From JAXMHN01 sp964578605 (GTDB taxonomy: Bacteria > Verrucomicrobiota > Verrucomicrobiia > Limisphaerales > SIBE01): a DNA stretch of 64,000 bases. Location: NCBI GenBank assembly GCA_964578605.1, contig CAZODO010000014.1, positions 1-64,000 of the forward strand. Reading direction: 5' to 3'. The notes under the pieces were generated by a model, which did not search any database, was not told the origin of the DNA, and saw only the letters and a list, made by a program, of their open reading frames with translations. Of this stretch, positions 8,527 through 19,200 are shown in pieces. The position numbers and the translations under genes were made by a program. The first letter of the stretch is position 1; every line of letters starts with the position of its first letter.

Positions 8527-9861
8527 TCAGGAGAGCTTAAGGCCGAGGCGGGCCAGAATTTGCTGGCCGGACGTTCCGGCGCGGCCGGATGTGAACGCCT
8601 GCCAGTACGGGCTGTTCTTCCGGAGTCGTTTCCGCTCGTTGGCTGGAACAAGCGATTCAAATGCCTGCCGGAGATTGGCATCGTCCAGCGCGGCCAAGCG
8701 GGGCAGTGCCCCGGGGAAGTTGTCTTTGTTGGCGAGGCTCTTGAACAAAGTGACAACTTCGGTCGCCGGGGTGGCGGCTGTCGTGCGAACGGCTTCCTTC
8801 CGAACCTCCGCTGTAGGCGACCCCACGGCCGTTCTCGATGGAACACGTCCGAGTTCGAACCATCCGTACCCGGCGGCCGTTTTTGCCCCGACGCCCCGAC
8901 GAGTCACCGCATCTTCCAGCCAAAGGCGGGCTTGGCCAAGGAGTCCTTCTGAGGTGACATTTGGAACGTGGGGCGCCCTGTTGAGCAAGACGGCAAAACC
9001 AAAAGTTGAACCTGCTTCCACGGCAGGAAAATAGTTCGGCAGGGGACTCTCGGAATCCTCCGCGCGAGCCGCCCTCCCGCTGTAGTACTGTGGATAGTGG
9101 GGGTTAACCATATCTGCAGCAAGGGTTGGAAGCGTGGTGGGATAGGCCGGGAGGAAGCAGGCGCAGCCCTTGAATTCCTCGGCGCCAATTTCTCGGGCCG
9201 AATTCCGGGCAGACGAAAGGCCGGCTGCCCACGCAAAGTCGCCGGTCACATCGTTCGCACCGTATCCAAACAAGAGCATGGCCGCCAGCAGTTGGCAGTC
9301 CTTCTCCGCTGCCGACGCTTCCTTGATTTCCCACAGGGCGTGCGCCCGAGTGATTCCCTTGACAGCGCTGCCGGGAATCAATGGCAGGCCAAAGCAGCGG
9401 TCGAGAGAAATACCAGCATTCTCAATGACGCCGCCCGCCAGGTTAATCATCACACGACCGCCCAACGTTGCCTCGAAAGTGGCGATCGAACCACCATAGG
9501 AGTGATTCAACTGCTGCAAAAACGATTGGGCGTTCTGGATGCATGCCGCCGAAAGCCGCGACTCCGGTGGAGCGGTGTTCGCCATCTTGTCGGCAATCTC
9601 CGCCTGGCGCAACTGCTTGTCGGCCTTCTCAGGGTTCGCGCTTCTTCTGGCGGAATCGCGCAGGCGCTGGGCATCCCGCCGCAGCAAGTCGGCACCGCGT
9701 GTGACAATCCGCAGAACGCTCCATCGGGCCGCGTCGTCCACTTTAGAGGGCTCACCCCATACTTTTGGCAGGCCAAACTTCTCGTGGAGGAGGGAGCGAT
9801 TCTCCACGCCTTCCGCCCAGTTGCCGATCAACTCGGCAACATCCTTAGACATTGGAATCAT
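8527..9861 (-). CDS. cmr6: Type III-B Cmr complex subunit Cmr6
   Basis: This 444-residue RAMP protein contains GLPLIPGSAVKGITR at its centre, the signature shared by Cmr6 and Cmr4, followed by a long glycine-containing C-terminal region. Cmr6 is a Cas7-like subunit near the crRNA 3' end of the complex. The N-terminal 130 residues, rich in Arg, Ala and Glu, are longer than in most Cmr6 proteins and look helical. The ATG at 9861 was chosen because a GGGAGG site lies 5 bp upstream; this start overlaps the end of cmr5 by 17 bp. A second ATG at 9852 has poorer spacing. Confidence 0.92.
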   Translation of the reverse strand: MIPMSKDVAELIGNWAEGVENRSLLHEKFGLPKVWGEPSKVDDAARWSVLRIVTRGADLLRRDAQRLRDSARRSANPEKADKQLRQAEIADKMANTAPPESRLSAACIQNAQSFLQQLNHSYGGSIATFEATLGGRVMINLAGGVIENAGISLDRCFGLPLIPGSAVKGITRAHALWEIKEASAAEKDCQLLAAMLLFGYGANDVTGDFAWAAGLSSARNSAREIGAEEFKGCACFLPAYPTTLPTLAADMVNPHYPQYYSGRAARAEDSESPLPNYFPAVEAGSTFGFAVLLNRAPHVPNVTSEGLLGQARLWLEDAVTRRGVGAKTAAGYGWFELGRVPSRTAVGSPTAEVRKEAVRTTAATPATEVVTLFKSLANKDNFPGALPRLAALDDANLRQAFESLVPANERKRLRKNSPYWQAFTSGRAGTSGQQILARLGLKLS

Positions 9862-10240
9862 TTCCACCTCCCTCGGGAAGCTGTACGAAACGTCGGGCAT
9901 AGCTCAGCCATGCGAGCGCCTCGCTCGTGGCGAGTTTGAGGACTTGGCTGTCGGCCTCCCTGGAGAGGAAGTCCAGCAGCTTGTCCAAGTCATCGGCCTT
10001 CTCGGGTGCGATCCCAATTTCCGGGTGAGCCAGGTGTCGCGCGATACTGTTGAAACAGGACCGCCAGCCGCTGTCTTGCTTTTGGGCGTAGGCGAATGCA
10101 CCCGCTGCCAGGAGCCCATTGCTCATGACGAGCGCCGGAAGCTTGCTCAGGACGTTGCCGCCTTGCTTGCCTCGCGTGTTCTCTCCCGCTCTGGCATAGG
10201 CGAGAGCGTTGGCCGCTCGGATCTGTTCAAGATTCTTCAT
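9845..10240 (-). CDS. cmr5: Type III-B Cmr complex small subunit Cmr5
   Basis: The 131-residue helical protein begins MKNLEQIRAANALAYA and contains a KLPALVMSNGLLAAGAF segment, both typical of Cmr5. Cmr5 packs against Cmr4 along the belly of the complex and helps bind target RNA. The ATG at 10240 gives the family N-terminus and lies 7 bp after the cmr4 stop; a longer reading adds 12 residues overlapping cmr4. Its end overlaps cmr6, which indicates translational coupling. Confidence 0.93.
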   Translation of the reverse strand: MKNLEQIRAANALAYARAGENTRGKQGGNVLSKLPALVMSNGLLAAGAFAYAQKQDSGWRSCFNSIARHLAHPEIGIAPEKADDLDKLLDFLSREADSQVLKLATSEALAWLSYARRFVQLPEGGGNDSNV

Positions 10241-10247
10241 GTGCTTG

Positions 10248-11108
10248 TCATGCAAGTTTGACGGTGCAAAAACCAAGTCCGGTTGTTCCGTCCCCGCCGA
10301 ACTGCAGGAGCGGCCTTCTTAGGAAGAGATCGATGAGGAGGTCCAATTCGCCGTTCTCGCGGGCCAGAGTTGTCAGTGGGGCGAAGAACAGTGCTTCGGC
10401 GGGAACGGCTTCGAGGTTGAACAGAGCACTCGGCTTGACGGTTCCTTTCTGTGGATCAATCCCGACGTGTTGGCTGACTTCACAGGCCTGCTGGACGAAA
10501 TGGGCAAAATCACCGTTGCTCAGCAAAACAAATCGCCCTTTCGCGGCTTGCCAGACCTGGTCATCCAGAAGCTTCAGCAATTCCGTTTCCCAATTCCCTG
10601 GAAAGCGGCCCGTTTCGTCTGCGGTTCGGGAAAACTTATACTCTTCGAGCACCACCCCGGTCTTGCCGTTACGGGTAGTGGTCACAAGGTCACCGGCCAG
10701 GCAAGACATGTCACGCGGTTCATCGGGAACCTCGACATCCGCCAATCCACCATGATCCCGTTTCAATCGATCCAAAGCCAGAGGACATGTTGCCATCGCA
10801 AAGCTGCCTTTGGCCGAGCGGACGGGAAACGTCAGCAGCTTGCCTTCGCCGAACGACACTCTACCGGCGCTGAACTCCTTCGAGCCGCTACCGTAGCCTT
10901 CGCCAAAAATGTCATTGACGCGCGTCGTGGTCTTTGGGTCCCGAGTGGCTGCATCGCGTAGAACGCCTTTCAAGCTTGTTCCCGGAATCACCGGGAACCC
11001 GGTATGGCGCTCTCGGACGATGGGTTGGTCGATGGCGCCGACGCTGGCGCCGGCGCCCACGTGCAGGGGCGTTCGTGTGAACAGATAGAGGATTCTGGTT
11101 TGGTTCAT
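10248..11108 (-). CDS. cmr4: Type III-B Cmr backbone subunit Cmr4 (Cas7 family, target RNA nuclease)
   Basis: The 286-residue protein starts with LYLFTRTPLHVGAG and has PVIPGTSLKGVLRD, the classic Cmr4 motifs. Cmr4 forms the repeated backbone around the crRNA and carries the aspartate that cuts target RNA at 6-nt intervals; a candidate is the acidic residue in VGAIDQPIVRE (about residue 27). It sits 23 bp after cmr3, in order with the rest of the Cmr genes. Confidence 0.95.
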   Translation of the reverse strand: MNQTRILYLFTRTPLHVGAGASVGAIDQPIVRERHTGFPVIPGTSLKGVLRDAATRDPKTTTRVNDIFGEGYGSGSKEFSAGRVSFGEGKLLTFPVRSAKGSFAMATCPLALDRLKRDHGGLADVEVPDEPRDMSCLAGDLVTTTRNGKTGVVLEEYKFSRTADETGRFPGNWETELLKLLDDQVWQAAKGRFVLLSNGDFAHFVQQACEVSQHVGIDPQKGTVKPSALFNLEAVPAEALFFAPLTTLARENGELDLLIDLFLRRPLLQFGGDGTTGLGFCTVKLA

Positions 11109-11131
11109 AGCTGGATTCTACTTGGGACGGG

Positions 11132-12619
11132 TTACAATCGCGGTTCGGCGGACGTCCTGTGACGTGCGGTGCCGGTTGGGTCGGAAGGTTCGATCAGGGG
11201 TTCGGACTGGCGGCAGAACTCCCATGTCCCGCAGACCCCCAGTCCAAAGCCTTTCTCCCCCATGAGGGTGCTGCGCCGGTTCTTGATCTCCGAACCCTCG
11301 CCTTCGCCGTGCCAGTTGAGGGCGTTCGCGAGGGCGTCTGCGGATGCCTCGCTCTCCGCTTCGAAATAGTAAACGGCACCGGCTGGCACAGCCAGGTGCG
11401 TGGATTTGGCGCCGCCTTGGGACCGATCGGTGTCATTGGGGAGCGCCCAACCGGTGACCACGAGGGGCTTCGGCACTAGCGCGGCCACCAACCGGGCGCC
11501 GATGGCGGTCGTCCCTTCCTCGCTGTTGTAGCCCTTGCCGGAATAGTTCAGCGAGCGCCGCTCTTTTCTGACCGCCTCGGGGACGGTGCGCAACAAGACC
11601 GCGCCGGTTTCCGGGGAAATCCAGTTGGGCAGCCAGCCGCCAGGATGGCCGCGGACGGTGGTGCCGCGTGGCGAAACTCCGGGGCGAATCTCGGGCCACA
11701 GTGCGGGCGATAACAGGACCCATTTCACGAGCCAGCGGCGTCGCCCTTCAGAATCGGAAGTCGTGAATCCGCCGGTCAATCCTCGCGGGAGGGGCAAACC
11801 ATCGGTGGGCGCGTCTTCGCGAGTCGCGGTACACACGCGTTGCTGACCGCCCACGACAATTCGGGCCGGACGGCCGTCCAAGAGGTCGAGGATCAGGTCG
11901 TGCTTCGCGTGTTCCGGTGAAAGGCGTTTATCCTCCGCGCGGGCGACGAGGCCAAGTCGGAATCCCTCGCGCAACCGAAGGTAGTGGGCGGAGTAAATCT
12001 GGCCCTCGGCGCTTCCCCGGCCGGTGGTTTGGGTTTCGGGATCGATGGCGATGCCGATCTGGGCTTCGCGATCGGCGATCTGTTCGTCTTCCAGAAAATC
12101 CGTGACCCTGTCGAACGTATCCCCCCGAAGGTAGGCTTCATAGGCGTGGCGGCTGATCCAAGGCTCGCCCCCCGCGTTCTTGTCCGGCGCCTGCGTGTTG
12201 GCGACCGCGTAGAGAAGGGGAAGGGGAAGGGAACTGTCCTTTCTCCAGTTCCCGGTCGCGGGCTGGAGTGTTACGCATACCGATCCAAGAGTCTGCGCGT
12301 CTTTTGGGCGGGGGAAGAACCATTTGTTTTCAGGACTGAGAGATCCGTTCGACGACAAGACCCGCACAGGGAACGGGCCGACGGTGGCAAGCGCACCGAA
12401 CTTGCGGTCTCGGTGATCGTCCTGATAATGGCCGCTGCGTCCTCGCCGGTGAGAATGGGCTTCTGCGGCAAAACCCGCGCGCCAAAGCGCTGCGTGCAAG
12501 GCGTGGCTGGTGACGTCCGGGAGAGGCCAGGCGGCACTGTGCCCGGCGAGCGAGCCGGACATGGGGCGCCCGTCGCGGAAGAAGAGCACGTCAGTGGGTT
12601 GCAGATAGATCAAGTGCAT
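11132..12619 (-). CDS. cmr3: Type III-B Cmr complex subunit Cmr3 (Cas5 family)
   Basis: The N-terminus (LQPTDVLFFRDGRPM) is the Cmr3 signature, followed by the serine/glycine-rich stretch and WPLPDVTSHALHAALW. Cmr3 binds the 5' tag of the crRNA and joins it to Cmr2. At 495 residues it is at the upper end for the family. The ATG at 12619 lies 2 bp after the cmr2 stop, so the two are co-translated in practice. Confidence 0.93.
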   Translation of the reverse strand: MHLIYLQPTDVLFFRDGRPMSGSLAGHSAAWPLPDVTSHALHAALWRAGFAAEAHSHRRGRSGHYQDDHRDRKFGALATVGPFPVRVLSSNGSLSPENKWFFPRPKDAQTLGSVCVTLQPATGNWRKDSSLPLPLLYAVANTQAPDKNAGGEPWISRHAYEAYLRGDTFDRVTDFLEDEQIADREAQIGIAIDPETQTTGRGSAEGQIYSAHYLRLREGFRLGLVARAEDKRLSPEHAKHDLILDLLDGRPARIVVGGQQRVCTATREDAPTDGLPLPRGLTGGFTTSDSEGRRRWLVKWVLLSPALWPEIRPGVSPRGTTVRGHPGGWLPNWISPETGAVLLRTVPEAVRKERRSLNYSGKGYNSEEGTTAIGARLVAALVPKPLVVTGWALPNDTDRSQGGAKSTHLAVPAGAVYYFEAESEASADALANALNWHGEGEGSEIKNRRSTLMGEKGFGLGVCGTWEFCRQSEPLIEPSDPTGTARHRTSAEPRL

Positions 12620-12621
12620 GG

Positions 12622-15600
12622 CTAGGCCGGTGAGGTTGGTTTGGCGAAAGGCTCGGATGGGATCGGTGTGGAAGGCGGTACTTCGCCAGGCTGGGAGCGG
12701 TTTCTGTCAACAAAGGCCGCCGTTTGGCAAAGCCCGATCAGCGCCCGGAGCGGTGCATCGACGGGCAGTCGTTCCAACCGCCGTTGGGCGTGAGGGGCAA
12801 GGCGAGCCCAGCCGCCTCGCTCGGCTTTCGCTTGATCCAGGGCGCCTTGGGCACCTCGACGGACGGTCTCCAGATAGCCCACGAGCGGCGATGTGTCCCC
12901 CGTGGGAGGTTCCGTCATGGACGCCAATCCCGTCCCGGCATTCCCGGGGTGTCCTTGCCCTTGCCGCTCCAGGGCATGGCGGATTTCACGGAGGGCAATG
13001 TCAACGACTGGGAATCCGTCAACCGCGGCGAGACTCTCGCCAGAGAGCGCGCTGGTCTCGGTCAGGTAAGGTTGAAGCAACTCGATGACCCGGTGGGGAA
13101 ATCTGCCGCTGACCTCGCCCGATCCCATGGCCTGCATGATCGCGTCGTAGACTTCCAGACCTCCAGAATCCCATTGGCACCCCCATTCGATGATTTCGCC
13201 GGAGCGTTTCATCAAGGTGACCGCCACGGCGCGCCGCCCCAATTGGTTCTTGGCCCGTTTCTCGGCCGATTGGGCCGCCCGCACCACGTCCTGCAGCGGC
13301 GATTTGAAATGGGCGATCGCGATCCCCACAGAGCAATCGGCGGCCGGGCCGGGGACGAGGAAGGGAATTGGACGCCCGCGCTGGTCCTTCCCCTCGGGCG
13401 AGACCAGGAAGCCCGGTCCTTGGTTTTGGAAAAGAGTTTCACCGCCAGGGCCTGCCACGGGGCGGCCCTGGAAGGCGGTGCGCAGAGCGCTCGCGCATTT
13501 CAGGGCCGCTTCCGCGGGAACGAAGGCGAGGACGTCGTCGCCCCCCGCGTAAACCAGGCGGCCCTGGAAAGCTTCGATGATCGGCCGGGCGCAGCGCAGG
13601 GCGAAATTGCTGAGCGCCTCGCTAAACTGCAGGTGGTAGCTCGGTGAGACAAGGCGGCGCGTGCCCAACAAGCCCTTGAAGCGGGCTTGAAGCATGCCGT
13701 GCCCATCCGGATCGCTCGCCCGGCGAAAATACTCCAGGGCCCCTTGAGGCTGCGACTCTGTGCTGTCCAGGTAGGCGGCAAACTGGGTTTCGTAAAAGGG
13801 CGTCCTGTCTCCGGAGATCCATCGGCCGATCTGATCACCGTCAAGCGCCATGACGGCAAAGTACTTACCGCCAGGTGTGTCATCGTCCGTGGTTTCCAGG
13901 CTATCCTCTGAATCGTTTGCGAAGGGCTGACTCGCGGCAATGGCGCGGGTGTTGGGCATAGGGAATTGGCTCCGATTCGCTTTGAGGCGCCATTTCTCGT
14001 GGAGCCAAGACCAATGCCAAACACGTTTGACCAGGGTGATGGCTCCCACTTCATCGTCGTGCTTGAAAAGCCTCCCCCATTCGGAATCCAGCTTTGAAAC
14101 TCTTTCGACGAAGCCTGAGCCGCCAAAGAGCATCTCCTCGCGGCCGGTCAGCGCGTCTTTGTTTTGCGCCACACCTGGCTCGTGCTGGTCCCCGTGGTCC
14201 CAGGCGGGAAACTTGCGAGTTTGGCGCACACTGTCCAGTTCCCACGACGCAAGCGCAGCGGCCAGTGCCCAGGCCAGGCCGCGATTGTTGAGCTGATCCC
14301 TCGGGCCCCCCTCGCCGTCGACGTAGTAGCGGGGATCTCGATGGTCGATGGGCATCGCCCCAGTTGCCGCGGCTTTGACCATGTCGAATCGTTGCAGCAG
14401 GTCTGGTTCAGTCTTGGAGTCGCCCGCGGCAGCCTGGGGTTCTGACCCACTCCGGTCAGGCTCAAGCCGAGGAAGTTGTTTTGCCAGCGTGCGCGCCTGT
14501 TCCAGCGTTTCTGGCCACGCGAAACTGTGCCAGGACATATCGAGGAGCCGGCGGGTGTGTGCGTGGAATCGGTCCTCGGCCGCTTTGCGATTCAGTGCGG
14601 GCGGGAGGAACTCAAGCAGGCCTCCATCTGCGACCTTATCCCAGACGGACCGGCAGATGGCGCGCCATTCCGCTTGGATGGCGTCGGAGACGATGGCGCC
14701 GAGTTCGGCCGCGCGTGGCGCGGGCACGACAGCGAAGAAGACGTTCGGTAAACTCGGCGTGAGCAGATCCATGTCGGAATTCCCGCCCCCTTGGCTCCGG
14801 CGGGTTGACCAGGCGTTTCCATGGATGAATTCCCACACCGGTTGGCTGCCAATTCGCACTTTGCTCCAAAGTTCGTCCCGCCAGAGCAGATCGAAGAGGG
14901 GTTGCCCACGGAGGTTGGGAAAAATCACGGTGTCCGGCCCAACCTCCTCCGCCAGGCGCTTGATGCCGGCGGCCATGAGCCACGACAGGAGATAGCTGCC
15001 GCTCCAGAGGTCCCGAGTGCTGCGGGCCTGGGCAATGAATTCCTGAACTGGGCCGAGCTGGAATTTGAGAAAAGCCGGTCGCAGAGGGGCTTGGCGCAAT
15101 GCACGGCTCAACGCCTCAGGAGAATCGAAGTCGGCCGCGCCCTCCACGAGGGCGGTCCCGGCGAGGGCAGATACGACGGCGTTGTGATTCCAGATTGTAT
15201 GATCCGGAAGGCGCGTATCGGCGGGGAGGAACGCGAAACGCGCGTCGTACTCCTCCGCAAAACCGGGCCAGAGCCGCCAATGGGCAAAGAAGCGCGCTCT
15301 CCAGAGTTGGGCTTCGTCCCAATCTTCGGGCCACTGACGCAAGACAGGCTGAACACAGGCGTCAGTCCCTTCCAGAGCGTCATAGCCCGTAACTTCGTCC
15401 CCTGGCCCAAACCTCAGGACAGCGTCTTTCGTTTCGGTCCTGTCGGGGCCCATGGGGTGATGGAACCCGGCTCGGACCCCGTCAAACGCGCAGGTCAATC
15501 CCGCGCTCCGCGACGCTGGAAACGGGAACCGGTCCGCGCTGGAGGCGGTGATGTCCGCCTGCTTGCTGAACGCCCGGAGTTCCTCGTCCGTAAAGCCGGC

Positions 15601-15714
15601 TGCTCGCATCGCTGATTCGGAGCGCAGTTCGTGGGTTCGAATATCCGCGCACTTGCTCGGTGGATCATGGAGATAGGCCAGAAGTTTTCTTTTCCAGAAG
15701 GTGGCGTTGTTCAT
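12622..15714 (-). CDS. cmr2: Type III-B large subunit Cmr2/Cas10 with intact GGDD cyclase motif
   Basis: The 1030-residue protein is Cas10 of the Cmr complex. Near its N-terminus YLHDPPSK carries H16-D17 of the HD-like region. The first palm domain follows (KFQLGPVQEFIAQAR, about 217-231), and the second palm has ALDGDQIGRW (about 623-632) and YAGGDDVLAF with the GGDD at 724-727. The intact GGDD predicts synthesis of cyclic oligoadenylates from ATP when target RNA binds. This matches the three CARF proteins encoded downstream. It is the first gene of the operon; a candidate promoter is just upstream. Confidence 0.97.
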   Translation of the reverse strand: MNNATFWKRKLLAYLHDPPSKCADIRTHELRSESAMRAAGFTDEELRAFSKQADITASSADRFPFPASRSAGLTCAFDGVRAGFHHPMGPDRTETKDAVLRFGPGDEVTGYDALEGTDACVQPVLRQWPEDWDEAQLWRARFFAHWRLWPGFAEEYDARFAFLPADTRLPDHTIWNHNAVVSALAGTALVEGAADFDSPEALSRALRQAPLRPAFLKFQLGPVQEFIAQARSTRDLWSGSYLLSWLMAAGIKRLAEEVGPDTVIFPNLRGQPLFDLLWRDELWSKVRIGSQPVWEFIHGNAWSTRRSQGGGNSDMDLLTPSLPNVFFAVVPAPRAAELGAIVSDAIQAEWRAICRSVWDKVADGGLLEFLPPALNRKAAEDRFHAHTRRLLDMSWHSFAWPETLEQARTLAKQLPRLEPDRSGSEPQAAAGDSKTEPDLLQRFDMVKAAATGAMPIDHRDPRYYVDGEGGPRDQLNNRGLAWALAAALASWELDSVRQTRKFPAWDHGDQHEPGVAQNKDALTGREEMLFGGSGFVERVSKLDSEWGRLFKHDDEVGAITLVKRVWHWSWLHEKWRLKANRSQFPMPNTRAIAASQPFANDSEDSLETTDDDTPGGKYFAVMALDGDQIGRWISGDRTPFYETQFAAYLDSTESQPQGALEYFRRASDPDGHGMLQARFKGLLGTRRLVSPSYHLQFSEALSNFALRCARPIIEAFQGRLVYAGGDDVLAFVPAEAALKCASALRTAFQGRPVAGPGGETLFQNQGPGFLVSPEGKDQRGRPIPFLVPGPAADCSVGIAIAHFKSPLQDVVRAAQSAEKRAKNQLGRRAVAVTLMKRSGEIIEWGCQWDSGGLEVYDAIMQAMGSGEVSGRFPHRVIELLQPYLTETSALSGESLAAVDGFPVVDIALREIRHALERQGQGHPGNAGTGLASMTEPPTGDTSPLVGYLETVRRGAQGALDQAKAERGGWARLAPHAQRRLERLPVDAPLRALIGLCQTAAFVDRNRSQPGEVPPSTPIPSEPFAKPTSPA

Positions 15715-16288
15715 CGAATGCTCGGCTTTGGCACGGTTTCGGCCTTTATCAATGTGGCGCCGAAGGCGTGCAACACGGTCACATTGCCCTCGCTTGACCC
15801 GTCGCGGGAGTCTGGGGACGTCCGCGGACGGACGGAGCTTCAGGGCTCACTTTACATGGACCACACGGTGTCGAATTCTGGGGAAGAAGCTCTGGCGGCA
15901 GGCTCTGTCTGGATCTCTCCCCCAGCCCGAAAGCTTACAACCACGATTACGCCAAACTGACGCCAGCCTGTAAAGGAACAAAGTTGCGTTTGCGTGGAAA
16001 AAGAAGGCGAGCGCGGCTGCGCAGAGATCCATTTGCTCTCCGGGCCTGAACCGTTAAGCAGCCATTGCTCGCCTTATGGATCCTGCAGAAACCGGCGGAG
16101 CAGCAAGCTGTACAGGTTTCCCGGGCAGCCATGACCGCCCGGAATCTTCGTCCGGAGGCGGTTTCCCGGGCGGAATTACGGGGTGGAAATCTCGGTTGAT
16201 GGTATTAAGTGACTATAAACCAAGCCCTTACATCAACGATGACTATTATTCATCACGGACCGCCTACCGATTTGCTGGCGCTCCGGGA
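15715..16288. other. 574-bp gap between nrdJ and the cmr operon
   Basis: Apart from the candidate cmr promoter near the cmr2 end, nothing clear is seen here. Short open frames have no recognisable protein features. A 12-bp sequence, GGTTTCCCGGGC, occurs twice, at 16115 and 16160. The part near nrdJ (16200-16270) is AT-rich and follows the nrdJ stop. The gap marks the border between the CRISPR locus and housekeeping genes. Confidence 0.6.
15745..15773 (-). promoter_or_regulatory. Candidate promoter of the cmr operon
   Basis: On the minus strand TTGCAC (15773-15768) is followed after 17 bp by GATAAA (15750-15745), about 30 bp before the cmr2 ATG. The match to a sigma-70 promoter is moderate; no other candidate lies closer. 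Confidence 0.35.
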
Positions 16289-19200
16289 TTAACTGCATCC
16301 CAGCGATTCGCCGCAGTTCAGGCATTTGAAGCAGGCGCCATTGCGGACGGCGACATGGCCGCAGTTTGGGCAGGTGGGCGCGTCTTGCTGGAAATGGGCG
16401 ATGGCGTCGTTCAGGGTCTTGATTTCGCGGTGGCCATTGCCGCTGCCGCCATTGCGGCCGTTGGAGGACGCCAGGGGCAGGCGGCGCGCTTCGAGTTTCA
16501 CGCCATTTCCGGGGTTCTCTTCGGCAATCGGCAGTTCAGGCACCGGCCGATTCACGTTTTTTTTTACCTCGTCCTCCAGGCCGGGGATGGCGAGTTCGGG
16601 CTGCTTCGGTTCCGGGGAATTGGCTTCGCGGTAACCCTTGATGAACTGGACGGCCATCCAGCGGAACACGTAATCAATAATGGACGAGGCGTTGCGGATA
16701 TCGGGATTCTTGGTGAACCCGGACGGTTCAAAGCGTTGATGGGCGAACTTCTTCGTGAGTGCTTCGAGAGGCACGCCATATTGCAGCGCCAAACTGGTCA
16801 AAGTGCCGATGCTGTCCATCAAGCCACCAATGGTGGAACCTTCCTTCGCCATGGTAATGAAGAGTTCCCCGGGCTGGCCGTCGTCGAAAAGGCCGACCGT
16901 CAGGTAACCTTCATGGCCGGCGATGTCGAACTTGTGGGTCACGGCCTGCCGGGTTTCCGGCAAGCGCCGCCGCAGGGGTTGGCCGGCTTCGAGCCGCAGT
17001 TTGGCCACTTCCTCCTCGAGTTCGCGAATTCGGGCGCCTTCGGCGGAGGGTGCGGCGCCGTCTTCGGTGGTCTTCCTGGTATTGAGCGGCTGGGAGCGCT
17101 TCGAGCCATCGCGGTAAATCGCGACGCATTTGAGACCCATTTTCCACGCCTGGATATAGGCATCCTCAATATCGGCCACGGTGCATTCGTTGGGCAGGTT
17201 AACGGTTTTGGAAATGGCGCCGCTAATGAACGGTTGCGCGGCGCCCATCATCTTGAGATGGGCAAGGTAATGAATGCTGCGCTTGCCGCGGAAGGCTTTG
17301 AATGCGCAGTCAAAAACCTCAAGGTGCTCCGGTTTCAACCCGCTCTTGAGCCCCTCGCCCTTTTCTTCCACGTCTTCGATCGTGTCGAACTTCTCGATGT
17401 GGGCTACGATGCCTTTGATCTGGTCGGGGCTATAGCCGAGGCGTTCCAAAGCGTCCGGCACGGTGCGATTGACAATCTTGAGCATGCCGCCCCCCGCCAG
17501 GAGTTTGTATTTGACCAAGGCGATATCGGGCTCGACGCCGGTGGTATCGCAATCCATCAGGAAGGCAATCGTTCCGGTCGGGGCGAGCACGGTGACCTGG
17601 GCATTGCGATAGCCATGCTGGCGTCCTTGGGCGAGGGCGCGATCCCAGGAACGGCGCGCTTCTTCTTTCAGGTAATGAAACTCCTGGTTTGGCTGAATGG
17701 CTTCGACTGCCTGCCGATGAAGCTGGATGACGCCGAGCATCGATTCCACGTTATCGGGCGCCAGGGGTTTGCGGACATGGGCGCAACGGGCATCGTGATA
17801 ACCTTCGAACGGCCCGGTCACACGCGAGATCTCCGCCGATTGCTCGTAAGCCTGGCCCGTGAGGATGGCTGTGATTGCGCCGGCCAGCGCGCGCCCGGCG
17901 TCCGAGTCGTAGGGCAGGCCGTAGCTCATGATGAGCGACCCGAGATTGGCGTAGCCGAGCCCGAGGGTCCGGAAGATATGCGAGTTCTCCGCGATTTCCT
18001 TGGTGGGGTAGCTGGCATTGTCCACCAGGATTTCCTGGGCGGTAATGAAAATGCGGACGGCTGCCTTGAATCGGTCCACGTCAAAAATCCCGTCCGGCCG
18101 CTTGAACTTCATCAGGTTCAAGGACGCCAGGTTGCAGGCGGTGTTGTTGAGGAACACATATTCGGAGCAGGGATTGGTGGAATGGATCGGCTCGGTGCCT
18201 TTGCAGGTGTGCCACTTTTGAATGGCGCCATCGTACTGCACCCCGGGATCACCGCAGATCCAGGTGCCTTCGGCAATCTTGGTCAGCAGGGTCTTGGCGT
18301 CCTTTTTGTCGAGCGGTTCCCCGGTCGTGACGGAGCGTGTCCACCATTCGCGTCCGTCCAGGGCGGCCTGCATAAACTCGTCGCTAATGCGGACGGAGAG
18401 GTTTTCATTTTGGTACATGACGCTTCCGTAAGCGTCGCCATTATAGGAGCCGCTATAGCCCTGCTCGATGAGAGCCCACGCTTTGCGCTCCTCCTTTTGC
18501 TTGGCGTCGATAAACTCTTCGATATCGCCATGCCAATCCCGCAGCGTGTTCATCTTCGCCGCGCGCCGCGTTTTGCCCCCTGATTTGACCACATTGGCCA
18601 CCTGGTCATAGACCTTGAGGAACGACATCGGGCCGCTCGGGCGGCCGCCGCCGCTTAGCTTTTCCTTGCTGGAACGAATCGGGGTCAGGTCGGTGCCGGT
18701 TCCGGAACCGTACTTAAAGAGCATTGCCTCGCTGTGGGCCAGGTTCATGATGCTTTCCATGTTGTCGTCCACCGACTGGATGAAACACGCGCTGCCCTGG
18801 GGATGTTCGTACTGGGTGGCCGCTCGCTCCGCGGCGCCGCTCTCGCGGGTGTAATGCCAGCCGCCCCGGGCCGAATTATGCCCGACATGGTACTGGTGGT
18901 AGAGGCCGACATTGAACCAAACGGGGGAGTTGAAAGCCCCATACTGGTTCAGGCCTAGCCAGCTCAGTTCGTTGTAGAAAACCTCGCCGTCCTGCGCGCT
19001 GAAATAGCCGTCTCGAATGCCCCAATCCGCGATCGTCCGGCAAACCCGATGAATCAGTTGGCGGACGGAAGTCTCTCGCTCCGGCGTGTTCTGTTCGCCA
19101 TAGAAATACTTCGAAACCACCACCTTGGTGGCCAGCAGAGACCATGATTTTGGCACCTCCACCCCTTCCTGCTTGAAGATGACCTTGCCGTTGTCGTCGT

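Noticed and set aside
16076..18583. 835-codon plus-strand frame opposite nrdJ
   Set aside because: It is a shadow of the GC-rich nrdJ gene; the nrdJ frame has all family motifs.
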